Shown here: positions 23,096 to 31,791 of the stretch, piece by piece
Layout: each line of letters opens with the position of its first letter
Numbering within the stretch: position 1 is the first letter of the stretch
NCBI RefSeq assembly: GCF_026151205.1
Contig: NC_087077.1
Location: 19,341,975-19,405,974 of the forward strand
Source of the DNA: Bolinopsis microptera
Taxonomy: Eukaryota; Ctenophora; Tentaculata; Lobata; Bolinopsidae
Reading direction: 5' to 3'
Length of the DNA: 64,000 nucleotides
Program-made: the position numbers and the translations under genes
The notes under the pieces: model-generated
What the model was told of the DNA's origin: nothing
The model's database searches: none
Seen by the model: only the letters and a program-made list of their open reading frames with translations

Positions 23096-24352
23096 TTAAA
23101 CTCTTCCTAGGCGTAGTTTGGTCTCCTTTGTCTTCTGTACGTACCAGTTTTTTGAATTCTCACATCCTGCTGTCCTATTCATGATTCCAATCCGTTCTCT
23201 TACATACGAGGGACATAGGTTGTCAGAGGCTTTGTGGGTCTTTGCTGAGTTCTTCTCAGAGTGTTTACTACTCTTGGCGCAGTTAGAGCACTTTATCTTT
23301 GTGACAATATTTTCACTCTTGCTTCTACAGTCTTTTGACTTGTGGTTTCCTGCACAGAAGAAACATGTTGGGTCTTTATCTTTGGCTTTACAGTACATGG
23401 AGTTGGCCATGTGACCAAATTCCTGGCAATGATAACATTGGATGACATGAATTCGGTCTGTAACATGGTGTTCCCTAAGGTCAATATGAACATAGTCTCT
23501 GTTTTGTCTGATTGACTCACGTACTGCTGCACTGACACGGATGACAGCCGTTTTCTCTTTATCATCGAAGAAAACCACTTTAACCGCATCGTCTTTTTCA
23601 GATGAGGACTTCAGTATTTCATTCTTTTCCAAAAGTTTCTCTAGCAGTGCCTCCTTGTTTGTGATATCAGAAGGAATATTCCGAATAGACAGTTTAGGGT
23701 CCAATTTCTTTCCTGGTTCGGACTTTGACGATACCTTGTATTTCTCTTGACTTTTAAATACTGTTTCAGCTTTCTTAAGTTGATCCTTGGTAACAAACTT
23801 GAAGGTTGCAGTATTTCCGGACACTTTATAGTTCTTCACTGGGTTGACTTTAAGGGAACCTTTCATTTCCTTTTCCTCATCTTTAGTAATGGGTTCTTCC
23901 GTTTGAGTCTTCTCCACTGTGAGTGTGTGTTTTTCTGCAAGCTTAGTTTCTTCTTGTGTTTTCTTTTCTTTGGGCAGTGTTGCTACCACTGTATTCAATA
24001 AATCTGGTAGAATTGTAGGGAGTACTTCTGCTAGTACCTCTTTGAGCTGTGTCTTTATAATTTCCTTGAAATCTGGTGATTCCTGTTTAGTAGTAGTTGT
24101 GGCTTGTTTTGTTCCTAAAACTGTTTGTGTTAGTTGAAGAGCATTCTTGGAGAAAGTGTACAAATCCTGGATAACGACAAACATATCTTTTTTGGCAAAT
24201 CCAGGTAGAACGTCCTCAAATAGCGCTGATTGAACAGTTATCTTAATCTTTTTATCATTCTCATCTTTCTTACCTTTAAAAGACATTGCCGTGCAGTTTA
24301 TCTTTTTCAGTTGTTCCTTCATCTTTTCCAAGTCCAACTCCATCTTTTCCAT
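23096..24352 (-). CDS. LINE ORF1, gag-like CCHC protein
   Basis: A 418-residue intact frame. The N-terminal third is charged and lysine-rich. The C-terminal part has Cys/His clusters: CYHCQEFGHMANSMYC (C-x2-C-x4-H-type knuckle), then CFFCAGNHKSKDC, then a third Cys-rich stretch. This is the layout of ORF1 proteins in CR1/L2/jockey LINEs, which bind element RNA and act as chaperones in the RNP. It ends about 29 bases before the ORF2 start at 23066, a usual bicistronic spacing. No disabling change is seen, unlike in ORF2. Confidence 0.85.
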   Translation of the reverse strand: MEKMELDLEKMKEQLKKINCTAMSFKGKKDENDKKIKITVQSALFEDVLPGFAKKDMFVVIQDLYTFSKNALQLTQTVLGTKQATTTTKQESPDFKEIIKTQLKEVLAEVLPTILPDLLNTVVATLPKEKKTQEETKLAEKHTLTVEKTQTEEPITKDEEKEMKGSLKVNPVKNYKVSGNTATFKFVTKDQLKKAETVFKSQEKYKVSSKSEPGKKLDPKLSIRNIPSDITNKEALLEKLLEKNEILKSSSEKDDAVKVVFFDDKEKTAVIRVSAAVRESIRQNRDYVHIDLREHHVTDRIHVIQCYHCQEFGHMANSMYCKAKDKDPTCFFCAGNHKSKDCRSKSENIVTKIKCSNCAKSSKHSEKNSAKTHKASDNLCPSYVRERIGIMNRTAGCENSKNWYVQKTKETKLRLGRV

Positions 24353-24500
24353 GTTATAAACCCTGCTAAAAGATCAAGGACCGAAGGGACAAATGACAAA
24401 TTGTCAGTTCTTAAAAAAACTAAACAACTGTTTTGTAATAATTCGATACCTCAAATTATTTGTTATATAGTAGTGTTGAAAGTATTAAAACTTACCAAAT

Positions 24501-26674
24501 AAAACTGTACATTATATTTTGGAGGACTTCGACGCGCCCCGCAAACTAGCATTCTTGCTTCGCATCGAAGATGGTTGCAGAGCAACGATCTGGAAGGACG
24601 TTGTCATTGTCAATCTAATTATATTATATTTATAGTTACTCATACTGGGTGGCGCTCAGCCTGTCACTCCGCCATATCTTAGATGTGTTTAATGTTTATA
24701 AACACTGAGCATGGGATCCCCAGATAATACCTTAAGTATTAGTAATGCAATGCGTCAAACCTTTTTTCCGCGATCAAATAAAGATGCAGAAATGATGTAA
24801 TCGGAATTGAATTTTTTTCGAGCGCATAAAATTAAATAACATGACCTCGAATTTCTTTTCAACGTTGTCCTTTTCTGCAGTTCATCATGTTTAATTTTTT
24901 CTGCTACCCTTGACTTTGTTATTAATCTGGTGATATACAGATATAATATGGTCCAGCATGTTTCAGTTTTGGGTGCATTTTCGGGCCACACCTTTTTTTT
25001 GCCTTTAACGGAGTAATTTTACCTTATTTTTATATTCTTTTAAATTTTTGGCTACCTTAATCTGTCAATACACTTACCAAGGAACATGTGGGACCATTAA
25101 AGCATTAAAAATAGAAAAAAATATATATAATTATATATATTGGATAATTTATGCAAACTCGGCCTGTGGCTGTAGTCTATTTTTGGGTTTCACTTTCAGG
25201 CCTGCTGGGAAAATAACCATTCGTGAGCACCTATTGGGACTTTTTGCATCAACTGAGGTGTACTATTCAGGAGTTAGATGAGACAAAAAGGAACAGTTTG
25301 CAATCAAATTCATGACAAAAGGGTTTTCCTTTTGGCTCAGCGCTCCGCATGGTGGACGAGCTTATAATTTGAGGACTATTTCGGACAATGTTTGACATTT
25401 TTAAAATGATCGAGGACTTAAAATAGTTTGCTTAAGTTTTCAGAAGTCACAAACAATTCTCCCAACCCTTAATGTAAACATATTAAGAGATGAGTACCAT
25501 TAAAGGAAAATTGAGGAAATTAGGAGGGTTTTTCACTGGGGCGTCTTTTTTGGGACACCCTGTATACAAAAACAGCACTGTACACTATTTTGGAGTTGAA
25601 ACATAAAACAATATTATATATCAATTGCAGCAGAAGATGATGATAAATCAAAACACACTGGACTATCACGTGACTAAGTTTAAATCTCTATATAGCTCTG
25701 ACGGGCAAATCAAAGCCCTAACCGGAACTCTGGCACTTTACAGTAACCCTCTAGTAGAGGGTTACTAGAGGGTACTTATAGTACTAGTACTATGACCCCA
25801 ACCCTAACCCTTCTCCTAGGCTTAACCCAATCTTAACTCCAGCATCTGTGTTGCAGTATTATATTATATTGATTATTTATATGTACTAACCTATTGATTG
25901 TTCTATAGGTCCCTTTATGATTTGATCTAGTTCTCAAGAAACGGCTACGTGTTTTATTACCCACTCAAGCAGTCATTACATGGTGTCAGAAGTAAACAGT
26001 ACTCAAGCTTCAAGGTTATCAGTATCATGAGCTCAGTAACAATCACGATATAGAGTTGGAAATTCCATTGTGGAGTAGTTAGAGAGGGTAGATGATTTTA
26101 TCACTGCCACCATTGGAGAGTACTGCTCAGCATCGAGAAAGCTCCTAGGCTTAACCCAATCTTAACTCCAGCATCTGAAATTTTACCCACTTCCTTATTT
26201 TTCTCACGTTTCAACCTCAACTATTTACTGTCTTTTTGGTTTAAACACATTCATGATGGTAATGAATCTCCTTTTGGATTTAACCGCTGATTTGATGCAT
26301 TATGATTATCTACAACTATAAGTACATTGTAATCTAGATCTATTGTTGTACTTTTTTAATTTGCTAATCCTTACGGCTTACTACTGTTATGATCGTACCG
26401 TTTTAACTTAAATGTTAAACTGGCATCAAAAGACAAAAATACTAAATGTTTATTCATTTTGCTATTATGAAACCACCAAAGGTTTTCATTCCTTGGCCCA
26501 TTTTTTTCATACTCAAGTCTTCAGCCTCATTACTTTCTCCATCATCCTCAAGCACTTTAAGTTCAGGTCCCTTCTGGCGGCTGACCCTTCTGCAGTACCT
26601 TGCTGCTAAAATAACCATTGTCAGGAGTATATTCGTCACATTTCCTCTGAATCACTTCTACTATCTGAAGGTGG
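24501..26674. other. No gene seen; dispersed and direct repeats
   Basis: A segment at 24648-24720 (GGTGGCGCTCAGCCTGTCAC...) recurs in diverged form at 32568-32660. A 35-bp word (core CTAGGCTTAACCCAATC) occurs at about 25817 and 26143. TTTTGGGACACCCTGTATA near 25549 resembles a DNA-transposon end, but no partner was found. A palindromic GTAACCCTCTAGTAGAGGGTTAC lies near 25742. Short frames at 26412-26775 have no recognised similarity. Confidence 0.5.
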
Positions 26675-26682
26675 CGATTAGA

Positions 26683-26878
26683 GGGAAGTTGGTCGTTTAG
26701 CTCCGGACAGTCTATGCAACGTCTATGCAACGTCCGTGCAACAACAAAAGAACCGTCTATGCAACGTCTATGCAACGTCCCTGCACAATGAACACTCTAT
26801 GCACACTCCCTGCACGGTCAGTCTATGCAACGTCTATGCAACGTCTATGCAACGTCCCTGCACAGTACCATATGAACA
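26683..26878 (+). repeat. Left terminal inverted repeat
   Basis: It begins GGGAAGTTGGTCG, then carries repeats of GTCTATGCAACGTC, the word GTGCAACAACAAAAGAACC and GCACACTCCCTGCACGGTC, ending at ATGAACACCGGC. The whole stretch is matched in inverse orientation at 31458-31783. Confidence 0.9.
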
Positions 26879-27640
26879 CCGGCTACTAGCCGGCTACTAG
26901 CCGGCTAGTAGCCACTTTTGTAATAACAGCTCCTCAACTTCACATTAACAACCGGCTACTAACCGGCACTTGAAAAGTGGTCACTAGCCGGCTACTAACC
27001 GGCTACTAACCGGCTAGTAACCACCAAGTGGCTACTAACCGGCTACTAACCGGTCACTAGCCGGCTCTAAAGCAGACCTATTAGTAGCCGGTTCTAAACC
27101 GGCTACTAGCCGGCACTTGAAAAGCGGTCACTCGCCGGCTACTAACCGGCTACTAACCGGCTAGTAACCACCAAGTGGCTACTAACCGGCTACTAACCGG
27201 TCACTAGCCGGCTATTAGCCGAGCTCTAAAGCAGACCTACTAGTAGCCGGTTCCAAACCGGCTACTAGCCGGCACTTAGAAAGCGGTCACTAGCCGGCTA
27301 CTCACCGGCTACTAACCGGCTAGTAACCACCAAGTGGCTACTACTAACCGGCTACTAACCGGTCACTAGCCGGCTCTTAAGCGGACCTACTAGTAGCCGG
27401 TTCCAAACCGGCTACTAGCCGGCACTTAGAAAGCGGTCACTAGCCGGCTACTAACCGGCTACTAACCGGCTAGTAACCACCAAGTGGCTACTAACCGGCT
27501 ACTAACCGGTCACTAGCCGGCTCTTAAGCGGACCTACTAGCCGGCACTCGAAAAGCGGTCGCTAGCCGGCTACTAACCGGCTACTAACCGGCTAGTAACC
27601 ATTAAGTGGCTACTAACCGGTCACTAGCCGGCTCTAAAGC
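26879..27640. repeat. CCGGCTA subterminal repeat array, left
   Basis: Dozens of CCGGCTA/TAGCCGG half-sites, often as the near-perfect palindrome CCGGCTANTAGCCGG or with AACCGG variants. They are arranged in about four higher-order blocks of roughly 165-180 bp that share CACCAAGTGGCTACTAACCG and AAAGCGGTCACTAGCC. Regular palindromic sites near transposon ends usually bind a dimeric element-encoded protein; that role is inferred here. Confidence 0.9.
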
Positions 27641-27734
27641 GGACCTTCTAGTTCCAAACTTATTTGAAAGTAAGTTCCAAAATCGATTACAACATTTTTA
27701 TGAAAAATAAAAAAATACTGAAAACTGATTACAT

Positions 27735-28742
27735 TCAATTTCTTCGTGGTGGAGGAGCAGTGTAATTGTTTTTGGGCGCTAGGACGACGCCTTGGGTACA
27801 AAGGGTCCTAAGAGTGGCAAGATTACGGTTGCAGATCTCGTTTGCGAAGGTGTAAACACTAGGAAGTCTGACGTCTCGTAGTTGCAGCAGTGCGTGTTGG
27901 ACACCTGGTAGGTCAACTTTTGCTGCTTCAGCGATACATCGCTTTCTTGAGAAGTGACTCCGAGAAATGTGTATCTGCTCCAGAGCGGCAGACTTTGAGA
28001 GACCAGAGTTGACTAGCTGCACAACGGCGTCGTATTCCGCTATAACCCCGTCTAAAGAAAATATCCGCCTCGTTCTGCGACCAGTAGGCAGAGCAGCAGC
28101 ATTGGGAGCAGGTTGCTGATCAGTAGCAGGTTGGTGTCCAGGAGCAGCTTGCTGAGCAGGAGGTTGAGGAGAATTGGGAGCAGGTTGTTGATCAGTAACA
28201 GGTTGCTGTGCAGGAGCAGGTTGAGGAGCTGGAGGTTGAGGAGCTGGAGGTTGAGGAGCTGGAGGTTGAGGAGCTGGAGGTTGAGGAGCTGGAGGTTGAG
28301 GAGCTGGAGGTTGAGGAGCTGGAGGTTGAGGAGCTGGAGGTTGAGGAGCTGGAGGTTGAGGAGCTGGAGGTTGAGGCGGTTGAGGAGCAGCAGCGGTACG
28401 AGGAGCTAGTCCTGGAACAGTGGGAGGAGGAGGGGGTGGGGTAGGTCTTGAAGTAGAAGAGGTTCTAAGTCGGTGATTGGTGGTGGGGATAGGTCTGTTT
28501 GGTCGAATTGTGGGTGTAGAGTGCAGGGAGCACGGATCGATGTGTACTATAATCTGTAGATAATCTGGGTCCTCTCTGTAAGCGCTTCTAACAGTCCGAA
28601 TGCAGGCAGTACATCTGAGGGAGGGAAGGTCGGGACTGTAAGTCCTTCTGGAGCAGATTGAGGAGATGTGACCGGTAGACCCACAGTGATCGCATTTAGG
28701 AGCAGGTGTAGGAGCGGTATATCTGTTTCTTCTGGTCTGCAT
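27735..28742 (-). CDS. Zinc-knuckle, Pro-rich, HTH-like protein
   Basis: A 335-residue intact frame. Residues 17-30 form a CCHC knuckle (C17, C20, H25, C30 in CDHCGSTGHISSIC), followed by a second Cys pair (CTAC). A long proline/glutamine-rich middle contains about ten copies of PAPQP encoded by a 15-bp DNA repeat. The basic patch GRRTRRIF leads into a helix-rich segment (about residues 235-270, VVQLVNSGLSKSAALEQI then SRSHFSRKR) with helix-turn-helix spacing. I do not recognise the family. Its place in the TIR element, opposite the RT and beside CCGGCTA palindromes, suggests an element-encoded DNA-binding or nucleic-acid-handling protein. Confidence 0.7.
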   Translation of the reverse strand: MQTRRNRYTAPTPAPKCDHCGSTGHISSICSRRTYSPDLPSLRCTACIRTVRSAYREDPDYLQIIVHIDPCSLHSTPTIRPNRPIPTTNHRLRTSSTSRPTPPPPPPTVPGLAPRTAAAPQPPQPPAPQPPAPQPPAPQPPAPQPPAPQPPAPQPPAPQPPAPQPPAPQPPAPQPAPAQQPVTDQQPAPNSPQPPAQQAAPGHQPATDQQPAPNAAALPTGRRTRRIFSLDGVIAEYDAVVQLVNSGLSKSAALEQIHISRSHFSRKRCIAEAAKVDLPGVQHALLQLRDVRLPSVYTFANEICNRNLATLRTLCTQGVVLAPKNNYTAPPPRRN

Positions 28743-28770
28743 GTTGATTAAGAGTAAAGAATGATGTATG

Positions 28771-28868
28771 GTGGTTACTAGCCGGTTAGTAGCCGGTTAG
28801 TAGCTGGCTAGTGACCGCTTTCTAAGTGCCGGCTAGTAGCCGGTTTGGAACCGGCTACTAGTAGGTAG
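28771..28868. repeat. CCGGCTA cluster between the divergent genes
   Basis: About 100 bp of the same palindromic repeats. It is nearly identical to 31146-31240 in the right array (GTGACCGCTTTCTAAGTGCC is shared). It lies between the start codons of the two divergent genes, so it could serve as a shared control region. Confidence 0.85.
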
Positions 28869-28895
28869 TATGTAAGTGGTGAACAGTCTAAGTGT

Positions 28896-30716
28896 GTGGT
28901 TGGTTTGATTCAGAAGTCTGATCGGGACACTCTTTCACAGAGCACTTCAGATCTAGTCAAGCCCGATATTCCGTATGGTTACCCATTACTGAAAATTCAC
29001 AAGCTGACTGAGACTGAAATTAGAGAGAAAAAGATTCCACCCAGTCGATTCGTGACTGATCTCTCTAGAGGAGTAACTGCAAGATCAGATAAGTTTGTTG
29101 TTTGGAAGTGGTTGGGACCTCTTGCCAGGGATTACTGTATAGATCTTGTTAAAGATTCAACTGCAGCTCTCATAAAACTCGAGGAATTGGCAGCTTCCGG
29201 ACAAGTAGTCGATACTTGGATCAGCTTCAGTATTGATATTGTTTCTCTATACGATTCTCTGCAACATAGCTTGGTGATGTCAGCCTTAGATGATGCTATG
29301 GAGTCGTGTAGACCAGATTGGTCTGAGGAGTTCAGGACTTGGCTGAAGGGACTGATACAGCTTAGTTTTGATTCGGCAGTCTTGAAGAATGCAGACAACT
29401 GGTATGAGGTCGTTAACGGTGTACCCACTGGAGGTATCAATTCAGTGGATTGCGGTAACATTGCTTTGTTCTTTGTCCTAAAGAGTCTGGTTTACGACCC
29501 GGTTGTTAGACCAGAGGAGCTCAAGAACCTTGATCGGTTTGTGGATGATATTTCGGGCCAAGGTATGTGGAGAGGTTCTATGATTGGTTTTGAAGAATGG
29601 GTAGGGTCATTACGCAGTAAGATGGTTGATAACTATGGCTTAGATATTACATACGAAGTGAAACCAATCACGGAGTTCACTCAGTTCCTGGACATTCAGT
29701 ACAAGTTTGTTGGAGGGAGACTCACAACAGATCTGTTTAGGAAACCTACTGACGCCAACAGGTATCTAGAATTCTCAAGTTTCCATCCACGACATACCTT
29801 CCGGAGTATAGTCTTCTCACAGGCACTTCGATACAGAAGGATAATCAATGATGACGTCTTGCTGGATGAGAGATTGGCAGAGCTTCAGTTGTTTTTTGAA
29901 CGGTCTTCATATCCTACTGATATGGTGAGAGAGGTCATCAGTGATGTCAGATCGATACCAAGAACTTTACAGTACAAGGCAAAGGATCAGGGTCCCCCTT
30001 CTTTCACACCATGGATTGTTACATTCGGTGCGGGCTATGAGGAAACCAAGGAAAAGGCTAAAGAGGCCAGTAACATCATCTCAAGTAGCCGTACATGGAG
30101 CAGTGAGAACCCTGAGAGGATCCCTAAACTCCAAGTGGTGACCAGGCGAGCCCCTAACTTAAAGGACACTTTATTCAAGAGAAAGAAGCTTGCCTTAGGT
30201 TCAGAGTCAAGAACAACTGACCCATGCACCAAACCTGGCGAGAAGAAGAAAGGCAGACCCTGCCAAACTTGTCACCTTGTTAGTGGCAATTCCATGGTCT
30301 CCAATAATGGACACTCAGTCAGAACTCAAGGTGGTAACTGTAAGACACGCAACATTGTGTACGGCGCGACATGCAAACTTTGTACTGTTAATAACGTATA
30401 CGTGGGAAAAACAGTCACCAGCCTCAGCCAACGTGTGAATGGTCATCGCAGTAAATATTATGAGATTTTAGAGGCGAGTAGTAAGGGGAATGTTGAGAGC
30501 CATAGAGTTTTTGATGACGAGAATGTTTTAGGGGCACATCTTTTTTCAGTTCATAATTTGAGGGAGAGATCTGTTTTCAATGAAAGTTTCCATTTTGATA
30601 TTTTGTGTTCTACATCCCCAGATAATATTAGAAAGTCAGAACAGTTTTATATTAACAAATTGAAGACACTTTATCCGTTTGGCCTGAACAATGTGAATTC
30701 CGTTTCTGGAAGCTAA
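28896..30716 (+). CDS. Penelope-like RT with GIY-YIG endonuclease
   Basis: A 606-residue frame. RT motifs: YGYPLLKIHK (residues 27-36), motif A in SFSIDIVSLYDSLQ (Asp114), NGVPTGGINSVDCGNIALF, the catalytic RFVDDI (Asp217-Asp218), FLDIQ, and the Penelope-type stretch FRKPTDANRYLEFSSFHP. A C-terminal GIY-YIG nuclease spans about residues 486-600: NIVYGATCKLC, VYVGKT, then Arg513, His517 and a Glu in RKSEQFYINKLKTLYPFG. A CxxC pair (RPCQTCH) precedes it. The order RT then GIY-YIG is that of Penelope-like elements. The frame opens only just before RT motif 1 (first codon GTG; a good acceptor TTTGATTCAG ends at 28911), so the N-terminal extension is missing or lies on another exon. Confidence 0.9.
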   Translation: MVGLIQKSDRDTLSQSTSDLVKPDIPYGYPLLKIHKLTETEIREKKIPPSRFVTDLSRGVTARSDKFVVWKWLGPLARDYCIDLVKDSTAALIKLEELAASGQVVDTWISFSIDIVSLYDSLQHSLVMSALDDAMESCRPDWSEEFRTWLKGLIQLSFDSAVLKNADNWYEVVNGVPTGGINSVDCGNIALFFVLKSLVYDPVVRPEELKNLDRFVDDISGQGMWRGSMIGFEEWVGSLRSKMVDNYGLDITYEVKPITEFTQFLDIQYKFVGGRLTTDLFRKPTDANRYLEFSSFHPRHTFRSIVFSQALRYRRIINDDVLLDERLAELQLFFERSSYPTDMVREVISDVRSIPRTLQYKAKDQGPPSFTPWIVTFGAGYEETKEKAKEASNIISSSRTWSSENPERIPKLQVVTRRAPNLKDTLFKRKKLALGSESRTTDPCTKPGEKKKGRPCQTCHLVSGNSMVSNNGHSVRTQGGNCKTRNIVYGATCKLCTVNNVYVGKTVTSLSQRVNGHRSKYYEILEASSKGNVESHRVFDDENVLGAHLFSVHNLRERSVFNESFHFDILCSTSPDNIRKSEQFYINKLKTLYPFGLNNVNSVSGS

Positions 30717-31087
30717 TTTTTCATGGTGTCCCGAATTTTATTTTTAAATCGTCCATTTTTTGTTTATATATGCAGTCTATCAATTTTTGAATTGCGTCTT
30801 TTTGATTTAATGAACTACTGCAGACTCCACATTATTATAGTATATGCGATTAATTTTGTTCCGATTTTAAACTATTCCATTTTTACGAGATGCTAAATTA
30901 ATTTTTTGAGACTTTACTACATTTTTGATGAGAATTTTTGACATTTTCAAACTAACCATTGATATTCTCAGATTATGTGACTGATTAAATGCTGAAGATA
31001 AAAGAAATATATTCATTTTGCTAAGATTATGTTTGCGTTTCATTGCTCAACAGCTGTTCGAAGGATCAAATATAAGAAGAGCTACTA
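30717..31087. other. AT-rich 3' region of the TIR element
   Basis: Non-coding, AT-rich, between the RT stop codon and the right CCGGCTA array. No poly(A) tract or microsatellite tail of a retroelement is seen. Confidence 0.6.
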
Positions 31088-31457
31088 GTAGGTCCGCTTA
31101 AGAGCCGGCTAGTGACCGGTTAGTAGCCGGTTAGTAGCCACTTGGTGGTTACTAGCCGGTTAGTAGCCGGTTAGTAGCCGGCTAGTGACCGCTTTCTAAG
31201 TGCCGGCTAGTAGCCGGTTTGGAACCGGCTACTAGTAGGTCTGCTTTAGAGCTCGGCTAATAGCCGGCTAGTGACCGCTTAGTAGCCGGTTAGTAGCCAC
31301 TTTGTGGTCACTAGCCGGCTAGTAGCCGGTTAGTAGCCGGCTAGTGACCACTTTTCAAGTGCCGGTTAGTAGCCGGTTGGTAATGTGAAGTTGAGGAGCT
31401 GTTATTACAAAAGTGGCTACTAGCCGGCTAGTAGCCGGCTAGTAGCCGGCTAGTATG
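31088..31457. repeat. CCGGCTA subterminal repeat array, right
   Basis: Inverse counterpart of the left array, shorter, with the same half-sites and the shared segment GTGAAGTTGAGGAGCTG that also occurs inverted at about 26930-26950. Confidence 0.9.
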
Positions 31458-31783
31458 GTAGCCGGTGTTCATATGGTACTGTGCAGGGACGTTGCATAGA
31501 CGTTGCATAGACGTTGCATAGACGTTGCATAGACTGACCGTGCAGGGAGTGTGCATAGAGTGTTCATTGTGCAGGGACGTTGCATAGACGTTGCATAGAC
31601 GGTTCTTTTGTTGTTGCATGGACGTTGCATAGACGTTGCATAGACTGACCGTGCAGGGAGTGTGCATAGAGTGTTCATTGTGCAGGGACGTTGCATAGAC
31701 GTTGCATAGACGGTTCTTTTGTTGTTGCATGGACGTTGCATAGACGTTGCATAGACTGTCCGGAGCTAAACGACCAAGTTGCC
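31458..31783 (-). repeat. Right terminal inverted repeat
   Basis: Inverse match of 26683-26878, enlarged by one internal duplication of about 110 bp that contains GGTTCTTTTGTTGTTGCATG twice. Ends in CGACCAAGTTGCC just before the CGATTAGA target duplication. Confidence 0.9.
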
Positions 31784-31791
31784 CGATTAGA

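Larger units (their letters stand above)
18891..24500 (-). mobile_element. CR1/L2-like two-ORF LINE
   Basis: Read on the minus strand, the element has ORF1 (gag-like), then ORF2 with an AP endonuclease and reverse transcriptase, then about 330 bp of 3' UTR ending at a TTTCA repeat. RT motifs (YADDSQLY, and a C-terminal WNSLP...FKRMLKNHL-type tail) fit the CR1/L2/jockey group. ORF2 is broken by a hexanucleotide expansion and by an in-frame stop near its end. The 5' boundary is not defined; I see no target duplication. Confidence 0.85.
26675..31791. mobile_element. 5.1-kb TIR element with Penelope-like RT
   Basis: The direct repeat CGATTAGA (26675-26682 and 31784-31791) flanks inverted termini that start GGGAAGTTGGTCGTTTAG on the left and GGCAACTTGGTCGTTTAG on the reverse strand of the right. 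They stay almost identical for several hundred bases, including GTCTATGCAAC repeats and CCGGCTA repeats. The right copy has one extra internal duplication of about 110 bp. Inside are two divergent genes: a zinc-knuckle/HTH-like protein (minus) and a Penelope-like RT with GIY-YIG nuclease (plus). An 8-bp duplication with TIRs is the mark of a cut-and-paste transposon (hAT, KDZ/Zisupton and P are 8-bp types), yet no transposase is recognised. Near-identity of the ends suggests recent insertion. Confidence 0.85.

Noticed and set aside
28113-28444. Plus-strand frames of WRLRS and VEELE repeats
   Set aside because: Antisense of the proline-rich repeat in the minus-strand zinc-knuckle protein.
28896-30716. 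Telomerase reverse transcriptase
   Set aside because: RFVDDI, FRKPTDANRYLEFSS and the C-terminal GIY-YIG nuclease are Penelope-type; TERT-specific N-terminal domains are absent.
31428-31741. Minus-strand frames with repeated CNVYATS and LCTLPARS
   Set aside because: They come from the GTTGCATAGAC repeats of the right TIR and have no independent support.
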